From Bacteroidota bacterium (GTDB lineage: Bacteria; Bacteroidota; Bacteroidia; Flavobacteriales; Weeksellaceae), in the NCBI GenBank assembly GCA_023458535.1, contig JAEWYW010000004.1, positions 1-24,427 on the forward strand: a DNA stretch of 24,427 bases, in the 5' to 3' direction. This document shows, one piece after another, positions 13,286 to 19,801 of the stretch. The position numbers and the translations under genes were made by a program. Each line of letters begins with the position of its first letter. Position 1 is the first letter of the stretch. The notes beneath the pieces were generated by a model. That model searched no databases, was not told the origin of the DNA, and saw nothing but the letters and a program-made list of their open reading frames with translations.

Positions 13286-14821
13286 ATGAGAAAATATCTT
13301 TTATTATTTATCGTTGCAATTTTTGCAATGTCATGTTCAAAAAAGGTGGAAATTAAAGGTAAAGTTACTGGCGGTTCTCCTTTAGAAAGAATAGAAATTG
13401 TTGAAGCTACGGGTGTTGCAACACTTCCATTGGTAAATATGGGTGTGGACAAAGACGGAAACTTTACGGGAAATTTCGAAGCTCCAAAAGACGGTATGTA
13501 TTTAATTAGCTACGGTCAAAATAAAAACCTTATTTATTTAAAAGGAGGACAGAATCTTCAAATTTCTGGAAACGCAATGACGTTCCCGAATGAGTATGTC
13601 GTAACGGGAGATGCTAAAAAGAATAATGATTTCTTTATGGCTACACAAAAATTCATCACCAACTACGCTCAGAAAGTTAATATGAATGATTTAATGGGGA
13701 AAGATGAAAAAACTTTTGTGCAAGGTCTTCAAAAAATAGAAGGTGACATTAATAAAAATGTTGAGGAAAATATTCAAAAATTCAGTCCAGATAAAGAGGT
13801 AATCAACTGGAAAAAAATAGATGTTGCCAGCACCATGCTTTCTATTCTTACGCAATATGAAATGAGACAGAAGCAGTTTTCTGGAAACCCATCGTATAAG
13901 CCTACGAAGATTTTCACCGATTATGAAACTAAACTTCAAGGCAGTAATAAAGACGAGATGGTGAAAGAAAGCCCTGGCTACAGAAGTTATTTGCTTACTA
14001 AAATGAGTGAAGGGTTTACCAAGTTTGCAGAAGAAAAATCTAAACTGAAAAAAGATATTACAACGACAGAAATGTTTAATGAATATCTGAAAACGCAAAA
14101 AGATCTTTCACAAACAGAAAAAGATTATCTCTTAGCTTTCGTTATGGCACAAAGTGATATCTTGCCAAGTGCGCCAGTAAAAACGATTGATGTCATTAAA
14201 AAAATTACCACAGAAGACATCAAAGATGCTAAGGTGAAAAAAGATCTTGAAGCATTACAATTTGCAATGTTTGGTCCTAAAAAAGGGGAAGTTGCTCCTG
14301 AAGCTGCTATGGTAAAGGCTGATGGCAAAGTTTTTAAATTTTCAGATAATAAAGGTAAGCCTACATTGGTAATGTTCTATGCTTCGTGGAATCCTTATAT
14401 CGCAGAATCAGTTGTGCCAGTTCTTAAGGAGGTAGTTAATTTCTATAAATCAAAAATGGATTTTGTTTATGTAAATGTTGACGATTCAAAGGATCAGTTT
14501 TCTAAAACATCTGCTTCATTATTGAAAGGCATCCCTGGAACAAACGTGTATGGTGATGGAGGCCTTAATTCTGAAATTGCAAAAAAATATGGTATCTACG
14601 GTTTAAAAATCCCTTGTTTCTTCGTAATTGATAAAGATGGGAAAGTTGCAAGCAAGCAGTTTTTCAACCTAGGTGAGCAAGAATTGGTGGAAATCCTAGA
14701 CAAACAAACAGGTCTTTCGGCTCCAAAAGTAGATCCTAGAGTTCAGTTAGAGTCGGGATACATTCCTCAGGAAGCAGTTCCAACACCACAGGAAGCACCT
14801 GCTGCACCGGCTCAAAAATAA
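13286..14821 (+). CDS. Thioredoxin-fold (TlpA/AhpC-like) lipoprotein lacking the CXXC motif
   Basis: A 511-residue lipoprotein: signal with lipobox FAMSC and Cys17 as the lipidated residue, followed by SKK, so probably periplasm-facing. An N-terminal beta-rich domain (about 20-105, VEIKGKVTGGSPLERIEI, DGNFTGNFEAPKDGMYLI) resembles DUF4369. A long helical linker leads to a C-terminal thioredoxin-like domain (about 340-485). There LVMFYASWNPYIAES (W368-N-P-Y371) replaces the WCxxC redox motif, and the cis-Pro position reads KIPC (P443, C444). Apart from Cys17, Cys444 is the only cysteine I see, so disulfide exchange by a CXXC pair is not possible. A Pro/Ala-rich tail ends the protein. It may bind or recognise a partner, as redox-inactive TlpA relatives do. 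Confidence 0.85.
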   Translation: MRKYLLLFIVAIFAMSCSKKVEIKGKVTGGSPLERIEIVEATGVATLPLVNMGVDKDGNFTGNFEAPKDGMYLISYGQNKNLIYLKGGQNLQISGNAMTFPNEYVVTGDAKKNNDFFMATQKFITNYAQKVNMNDLMGKDEKTFVQGLQKIEGDINKNVEENIQKFSPDKEVINWKKIDVASTMLSILTQYEMRQKQFSGNPSYKPTKIFTDYETKLQGSNKDEMVKESPGYRSYLLTKMSEGFTKFAEEKSKLKKDITTTEMFNEYLKTQKDLSQTEKDYLLAFVMAQSDILPSAPVKTIDVIKKITTEDIKDAKVKKDLEALQFAMFGPKKGEVAPEAAMVKADGKVFKFSDNKGKPTLVMFYASWNPYIAESVVPVLKEVVNFYKSKMDFVYVNVDDSKDQFSKTSASLLKGIPGTNVYGDGGLNSEIAKKYGIYGLKIPCFFVIDKDGKVASKQFFNLGEQELVEILDKQTGLSAPKVDPRVQLESGYIPQEAVPTPQEAPAAPAQK

Positions 14822-14844
14822 TTAATATTATATTTCAATAGTCT

Positions 14845-14880
14845 AAAAACCTTGTCGGATGATAAGGTTTTTTTATTTTT
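14845..14880 (+). terminator. Intrinsic terminator of the lipoprotein gene
   Basis: A 9-bp stem, AAAAACCTT (14845-14853) / AAGGTTTTT (14864-14872), with a 10-base loop and a T-rich run to 14880. The loop contains an ATG (14859) that is in frame with rlmD. This argues that the ATG is not used. Confidence 0.85.
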
Positions 14881-14888
14881 TAAAACAC

Positions 14889-14896
14889 TATTTTTG
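14889..14896 (+). promoter_or_regulatory. Possible rlmD promoter, -7 box TATTTTTG, only 4 bases before the ATG
   Basis: Exact TAnnTTTG match ending at 14896, with the ATG at 14901. If used, transcription would start at or next to the start codon and the mRNA would be leaderless. Other genes here have about 22-26 bases between box and start. It could be a chance match in AT-rich DNA. Confidence 0.35.
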
Positions 14897-14900
14897 TGAA

Positions 14901-16307
14901 ATGAAAAAGAAGAGAAATATTGTTCTTGAAAACATAAAACTTGTTTCTGCTGGTGCTAAAGGTGTGGCAGTAGGAAAAACAGAAGAAGGAAAAACAGTTT
15001 TGGTTTCGGGAGCGATTCCTGGAGATGTTGTGAATGCAAGGGTAAAGAAATCAAAGTCAAAATATTTTGAAGCAGAGGTGCTGGAAGTTGTAGAAGAATC
15101 TCCTTTTAGAATAGATGCAAAATGCATTCATTTTGGTGTATGTGGCGGTTGCAAATGGCAAAATATGAGCTACGATAAACAACTTGAATTCAAACAGGAA
15201 GAGGTTTACAATAATATTAAAAGAATTGGTGGTGTTGATGATTTTCAGACTTTACCAATTTTAGGTTCTGAGGAGCAATATTTTTACAGAAATAAAATGG
15301 AATTCTCATTCTCAAACGCACGTTGGCTGACTTTAGATGAAGTAAATTCCACAGAAAATATTCAAGATAAAAATGCATTAGGTTTTCACATACCAGGAAT
15401 GTGGAGCAAGATTTTAGACCTGAGAGAATGTTGGTTACAGGAAGATCCTTCCAATGATATTCGCTTAGCAGTTAAACAATTTGCAGAAGATAATAATCTT
15501 GAGTTTTTCGATGTTAAAAATCATGACGGTTTCTTAAGAACGTTAATGATGCGTCAAAATTCTCATGGTGAATGGATGGTTCTGTTCCAATTATACAGAG
15601 AGGAAAAAGAAAATAGAGAAAAATTGTTTGAGTTTCTTCTCGAAAAGTTCCCTCAGATTAAGACATTGGTATATGCGATCAACCCAAAACCCAACGATTC
15701 TATTTACGATTTAGATATTGTCACCTATTTTGGTGAAGGTTATCTTATGGAAGTAATGGATGGTTTACAATTTAAAATTGGGCCAAAGTCATTTTTTCAA
15801 ACCAATTACAAGCAAGCATTGAAGCTGTATAGAAAAACTTTGGAGTTTGCCGACTTACAAGGAGGAGAAGTAGTGTATGATTTATATACAGGAACCGGAA
15901 CCATTGCACAATACCTAGCGAGAAGTGCAAAGCACGTAATTGGTATTGAAGCGGTGCAAGAAGCTATCGATGCCGCTGAAGAACATGCTAAACTAAACGG
16001 TTTAGAAAATTGTACTTTTTATTGTGGCGACATGAAGGATGTTTTCACTGAAGATTTTTTAAATAATCATCCGAAAGCAGATGTCTTGGTAACCGATCCT
16101 CCAAGAGATGGAATGCATCAGAAAGTTGTGGAACAGATCATAAAGCTTAATCCAGAAAAAGTAGTCTATGTAAGCTGTAATTCTGCAACGCAAGCCAGAG
16201 ATATTGCTTTAATGAAAGACCACTATCAACTCGTAAAAATATTGCCTGTTGATATGTTTCCACAGACACACCACGTAGAAAATATAGCTCTGTTGGTACG
16301 AAAATAA
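14901..16307 (+). CDS. rlmD: 23S rRNA (uracil-5-)-methyltransferase, RlmD/RumA type
   Basis: Methylates C5 of a uridine in 23S rRNA (U1939 in E. coli numbering) using SAM. The 468 residues begin with a TRAM RNA-binding domain (about 5-65). Four cysteines for a [4Fe-4S] cluster follow: C75-x5-C81-GG-C84 and C177. The C-terminal SAM domain contains VYDLYTGTGTIAQYLA (about 325-340), VTDPPRDGM, and VSCNSATQA with catalytic Cys426. I chose 14901 because the 14-residue extension to 14859 begins inside the preceding terminator hairpin and is not needed for the TRAM domain. RlmD versus another RumA-like specificity cannot be settled by sequence alone. The next two genes follow closely. Confidence 0.92.
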   Translation: MKKKRNIVLENIKLVSAGAKGVAVGKTEEGKTVLVSGAIPGDVVNARVKKSKSKYFEAEVLEVVEESPFRIDAKCIHFGVCGGCKWQNMSYDKQLEFKQEEVYNNIKRIGGVDDFQTLPILGSEEQYFYRNKMEFSFSNARWLTLDEVNSTENIQDKNALGFHIPGMWSKILDLRECWLQEDPSNDIRLAVKQFAEDNNLEFFDVKNHDGFLRTLMMRQNSHGEWMVLFQLYREEKENREKLFEFLLEKFPQIKTLVYAINPKPNDSIYDLDIVTYFGEGYLMEVMDGLQFKIGPKSFFQTNYKQALKLYRKTLEFADLQGGEVVYDLYTGTGTIAQYLARSAKHVIGIEAVQEAIDAAEEHAKLNGLENCTFYCGDMKDVFTEDFLNNHPKADVLVTDPPRDGMHQKVVEQIIKLNPEKVVYVSCNSATQARDIALMKDHYQLVKILPVDMFPQTHHVENIALLVRK

Positions 16308-16318
16308 ACCTTAAAATC

Positions 16319-16795
16319 ATGAAGTACATTAGAATTTTTCTTGTTTTTTCTATTTTTACCAGTCTCATTTCCTGTGGAGGTGATGATGATATCTGTGAGA
16401 GCGGTGAAGGTACACCCAGAATGAAAATCATGTTTAAGGATTTGGTAACTAATAAACTGAAAAAGATGGACTCACTCTATGTTTTTGTAGATTATGGAAA
16501 AGATACCTTGAGCTTAGGAAAGATGGCTAATGTAGACTCTGTATTAGTACCATTAAGAGTAGATGATTCTCCTTTCACAGATATTTTTGTAAAAACTGAA
16601 TGGGAAGGAACCACTTCTAAAATTAAAGTTAATTATACCACAAAGCCAGTTTACGTTTCACCTGCTTGCGGTGTAAAGAAATTGTACGAAAATGTGAGCG
16701 GCAATCTACTCTCTCCAAATCCTGTTTTACAAATTGAAAACGCACAAAATACCATAGAAAATGAAAATAAAACCAATATGTATCTTCTTTTTTAG
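16319..16795 (+). CDS. DUF6452 family lipoprotein
   Basis: A 158-residue predicted lipoprotein. The signal ends in the lipobox LISC with Cys19, directly followed by GGDDD. Acidic residues after the Cys resemble the Bacteroidetes surface-export signal, so the protein may face outside (inference). The family block ICESGEGTPRMKIMFKD (about 25-41) is followed by beta-rich sequence and KPVYVSPACGVKKLYEN (about 115-131). Function is unknown. It starts 11 bases after rlmD and its last 35 bases overlap the start of the DUF6048 gene. This pair recurs after rlmD in flavobacteria as far as I recall. Confidence 0.82.
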   Translation: MKYIRIFLVFSIFTSLISCGGDDDICESGEGTPRMKIMFKDLVTNKLKKMDSLYVFVDYGKDTLSLGKMANVDSVLVPLRVDDSPFTDIFVKTEWEGTTSKIKVNYTTKPVYVSPACGVKKLYENVSGNLLSPNPVLQIENAQNTIENENKTNMYLLF

Positions 16796-17435
16796 TCTGT
16801 TTTTTATTTTCAACTATTCACAGAATACAACACAGAAATCTCAACCAAAGACCGACTCCACGAAACGGAAATACGAGCCCAATTTCATGGTTGGCGTAGA
16901 TGTTTTGAATGCAGGGGTTTCTTTTTTTTCAGATCGGAAATTATATCAAGCATTTGTGTCATTACAGGTGACTGAAAATTTGCATGCAGTGGTTGAAGCT
17001 GGTGCAGAAAAAAATGTTTACGTAAAAAATGGATATGATGCGAAAGCGAGCGGTCCTTTTGTGAAATTAGGAGCATTCTATATGCTGGCGAAAGATTCAG
17101 AAAATGAAACAAATGGTTTTTATGCGGGCGGAAAACTGGCAGGTTCTTTTTATAAACAAGAATATTATGCAGTTCCTGTGCGGGGTTTTGGTGGTAATTC
17201 ATCATCAGTAAGCTATCCTTCATCGTCTCAATCTTCCTTTTGGTTAGAAGGTCTGGTGGGTGGACGGGTAGATTTATTCAAATCTAATTTTTACATCGAT
17301 GTCAATCTCCAGCCTAGATATTTACTTTTTACTTCCAAGCAGGACGAATTAAAGCCAATGATTGTTCCAGGATTTGGCCGCAGCTCCAATAAATTTACAT
17401 TAGGCTTCTCGTGGAATATTGCTTATCAATTTTAA
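16761..17435 (+). CDS. DUF6048 family outer-membrane beta-barrel-like protein
   Basis: A 224-residue protein. A signal peptide (about 1-20, MKIKPICIFFFSLFFIFNYS) and a Lys/Thr-rich linker lead into alternating amphipathic strands: NFMVGVDVLNAGVSFF, GPFVKLGAFYML, GFYAGGKLAGSFY, FWLEGLVGGRVDLF, and a terminal strand FTLGFSWNIAYQF ending in Phe. That is the pattern of an outer-membrane barrel. Its start lies 35 bases inside the DUF6452 lipoprotein gene in another frame. This suggests translational coupling and a shared role, perhaps a barrel with a lipoprotein partner. The exact function is unknown. Confidence 0.82.
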   Translation: MKIKPICIFFFSLFFIFNYSQNTTQKSQPKTDSTKRKYEPNFMVGVDVLNAGVSFFSDRKLYQAFVSLQVTENLHAVVEAGAEKNVYVKNGYDAKASGPFVKLGAFYMLAKDSENETNGFYAGGKLAGSFYKQEYYAVPVRGFGGNSSSVSYPSSSQSSFWLEGLVGGRVDLFKSNFYIDVNLQPRYLLFTSKQDELKPMIVPGFGRSSNKFTLGFSWNIAYQF

Positions 17436-17497
17436 TATTTTATCGCTTTTTGTTTAAAATTCAATATTTTATAGATTCTTTTTTTACCTTTTTTTTA

Positions 17498-17505
17498 TAT
17501 ATTTG
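17498..17505 (+). promoter_or_regulatory. Predicted promoter of the M43 protease gene, -7 box TATATTTG
   Basis: Exact TAnnTTTG match, 23 bases before the ATG at 17529, after a T-rich stretch. No distinct TTG at -33. Confidence 0.6.
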
Positions 17506-17528
17506 TGAGATATAAATAAATAGAAAAA

Positions 17529-19559
17529 ATGAAAAAGTTCTATACTTCTCTTTTATCTTTATCAGTTGTTGCATTTTGCTCCATAAACACATTCGCTCAG
17601 CAGATTACTAAAGGACAAAATAATGGTCTTTTCCCTAAAAAAACAGCTGCGGAAAAAACAAAATCTCACGGTTTTGATCGTTGTTCAGCAGTTGAATATG
17701 AAGTTGGTCTTAAGAAAAAGTATCCGACGAGAATGAGTGACCAGGAATTTGAGGCTTGGTTAGCGCCTTTGGTTGAAAAAGCAAAACAGGAAAGAATTGC
17801 GGGAAAATCTCAAAATGGTGGTATTATTACAATTCCTGTTGTAGTACACGTAATTCACTCAGGGGAACCTTATGGTACCGCGCCAAACATTACTGATGAG
17901 CAAGTACAGTCTCAAATTACAGTTATGAATCAAGATTTTAGAAGAATGAGTGGAACGCCAGGTTTTAATTCTAATCCTGTAGGTGCAGATACAATGATTC
18001 AGTTTGCACTGGCGAAAGTGGATTTAAATGGTAATCCTACAAATGGTATAAATCGGGTAAATCTATGTGCGCCTAGTTGGGATATGGGTGATATCAATGA
18101 TATTGTGAAGCCAGCAACTATTTGGGATGCAACACAGTATATGAATATGTGGAGTATTAACTTCTCTGACAGTTCTCTGTTGGGTTATGCTCAATTTCCA
18201 TCAAACTCTGGATTGCAAGGTTTAAATGCGAATGGTGGTTTAGCTACAACTGACGGCGTTGTTGCAAACTGGTCAACTTTTGGAAGTACAGATTTTGGAA
18301 CATTTCCAATGAATGCCCCTTATGACAAAGGTCGAACAATGACTCATGAAGTTGGACATTTCTTAGGATTACGACATATTTGGGGAGATTCCACTTGCGG
18401 TAACGACTTTTGTGCAGATACTCCAACTGCACACACTGCAAATTATACTTGTAATCCAAATATTGCCAGCTGCACAGATCCTAATATCAAGGAGATGGTT
18501 CAAAATTATATGGATTACACCAATGATCAGTGTATGAATATTTTTACAATTAATCAAAAAGATAGAATTACTGCGGTAATGAACAACTCTCCGAGAAGAT
18601 CTACACTTAAAACCTCTGTTAAAGACATAGCAATACCATTATTCGCAAATGATGCAGAAGTTAAATTAGAAAATTCTTGTGGGGCAACAGCTACTTGTAC
18701 AGTTGCGGCACCTGTTTTAATTTCTTTATATAATAGAGGTACATCTACTTTAACTTCAGCTACAATTAATTATACAATTAATGGTGCGCCCTATAGCTTT
18801 AGTTGGAGTGGTTCACTTGCTCAAAATAAGTATGCGATAGTTGCTTTACCAGGTGTATCTACTTCGGCTACTGTGCCTTTATCTGTAAGTGTCGCTACTG
18901 TAAATGGAGTTGCTGATCAAAGAGCAACAAACAATACAGCTACAGGTACATATAATTCTCCAGCGGTGCCTAATACGCTTTCGACAACAGTGCAATTTAA
19001 CTTACAACTTGATTATTGGGGTTCTGAAACGAAATGGACTTTGAAAAATGGAGCGGGAGCGACGCTATATTCTGGTGGCCCTTATACAGATGTACCTAAC
19101 CCTACAACATCGACTCCTTTACCAGCGTTAATAACACAAAACTGGACGTTAAGTGCAGATGATTGTTATACATTTACAATTACTGACACTTATGGTGATG
19201 GAATGTATAATTATGGTGGATATTACAATATTAAAGAAACTACTGGTGCTTTAATAACAGAAGGAGCTGCATTTGCAGCCACTCAAAGCAGACCTTTCCG
19301 TAAAGGTGCACTTAGCGTAGATGAGGTTAGTGTTCCTAAGGTCGGAATTTACCCAAATCCTGCTACTGATATTCTTAATGTAACGAATGTATCAGACAAA
19401 GCAAATTTTAAAATTTATGCATCTACAGGTCAATTAGTTAAAACTGGAAAAGTTGAAAAGAAAATGATTGATATTTCTTCTTTAGAAACAGGTGTTTATA
19501 TCATATCAGTCATCGATAATGATAAAGAGGTAATTAATACTAAATTCATTAAAAAGTAA
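17529..19559 (+). CDS. Secreted M43-family zinc metalloprotease with T9SS C-terminal sorting domain
   Basis: A 676-residue exported protease. The signal peptide (1-23, ending TFA before QQ) is followed by a propeptide to about 90. The catalytic domain (about 95-355) has HEVGHFLGLRH (H273, E274, H277, H283 as zinc and catalytic residues) and the Met-turn NYMDY (M328). The stretch CGNDFCADTP and paired cysteines typical of M43 cytophagalysin/pappalysin relatives lie between. Residues about 370-470 form an Ig-like/CARDB-like segment and about 475-595 a beta-sandwich containing DYWGSETKWTLKNG and DTYGDGMYNYGG. The end, from YPNP (608-611) to KFIKK, is a type A T9SS sorting domain, so the protein should cross the outer membrane through T9SS. 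Substrate unknown. Confidence 0.93.
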   Translation: MKKFYTSLLSLSVVAFCSINTFAQQITKGQNNGLFPKKTAAEKTKSHGFDRCSAVEYEVGLKKKYPTRMSDQEFEAWLAPLVEKAKQERIAGKSQNGGIITIPVVVHVIHSGEPYGTAPNITDEQVQSQITVMNQDFRRMSGTPGFNSNPVGADTMIQFALAKVDLNGNPTNGINRVNLCAPSWDMGDINDIVKPATIWDATQYMNMWSINFSDSSLLGYAQFPSNSGLQGLNANGGLATTDGVVANWSTFGSTDFGTFPMNAPYDKGRTMTHEVGHFLGLRHIWGDSTCGNDFCADTPTAHTANYTCNPNIASCTDPNIKEMVQNYMDYTNDQCMNIFTINQKDRITAVMNNSPRRSTLKTSVKDIAIPLFANDAEVKLENSCGATATCTVAAPVLISLYNRGTSTLTSATINYTINGAPYSFSWSGSLAQNKYAIVALPGVSTSATVPLSVSVATVNGVADQRATNNTATGTYNSPAVPNTLSTTVQFNLQLDYWGSETKWTLKNGAGATLYSGGPYTDVPNPTTSTPLPALITQNWTLSADDCYTFTITDTYGDGMYNYGGYYNIKETTGALITEGAAFAATQSRPFRKGALSVDEVSVPKVGIYPNPATDILNVTNVSDKANFKIYASTGQLVKTGKVEKKMIDISSLETGVYIISVIDNDKEVINTKFIKK

Positions 19560-19582
19560 ATTTTAATTTTATGCTTATATTT

Positions 19583-19620
19583 AAAAAGGTTTTTCAATTC
19601 TGAAAAACCTTTTTTCTTTT
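19583..19620 (+). terminator. Strong intrinsic terminator after the M43 protease gene
   Basis: A perfect 14-bp stem, AAAAAGGTTTTTCA (19583-19596) / TGAAAAACCTTTTT (19601-19614), with loop ATTC, followed by long T runs. Confidence 0.93.
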
Positions 19621-19713
19621 TTTTAATTTAAATCTGTCTGATTGATTAATAAAATTTATCAATTTGTTGTGAATTTATGTAATTAACTGCAATGGCTGTG
19701 GTGTTTTATTATA

Positions 19714-19740
19714 TTGTATATATTATATTTATTATATTTG
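19714..19740 (+). promoter_or_regulatory. Predicted promoter of the reprolysin-like gene (TTG, 16 bases, TATATTTG)
   Basis: TATATTTG (19733-19740) is an exact -7 match and TTG at 19714-19716 lies 16 bases before it, at the short end of the flavobacterial spacing. The implied leader is about 55 nt and AT-rich with no evident ribosome binding site, as is normal in this phylum. Between the previous terminator and this box is only AT-rich DNA with a weak dyad at 19641-19663. Confidence 0.55.
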
Positions 19741-19801
19741 CGTAAAATTATAAATAATTAATAAAAGCATTTTATCTTGATAAATTTTAATTAATGTAGT
19801 T

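Noticed and set aside
13691..14328. Minus-strand open frames opposite the thioredoxin-fold lipoprotein gene
   Set aside because: No domain, no start context, and fully covered by a supported gene.
14859..14900. Longer start for rlmD
   Set aside because: The ATG lies in the loop of the preceding intrinsic terminator and adds 14 hydrophobic residues before the TRAM domain that the family does not need.
16885..17223. Minus-strand frame of 112 residues opposite the DUF6048 gene
   Set aside because: His/Leu-rich shadow translation without a known fold or promoter.
17434..17472. Direct repeat AATATTTTAT before the M43 gene
   Set aside because: Ten bases of pure A/T plus neighbours are expected often by chance in this composition. 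No other structure supports it.
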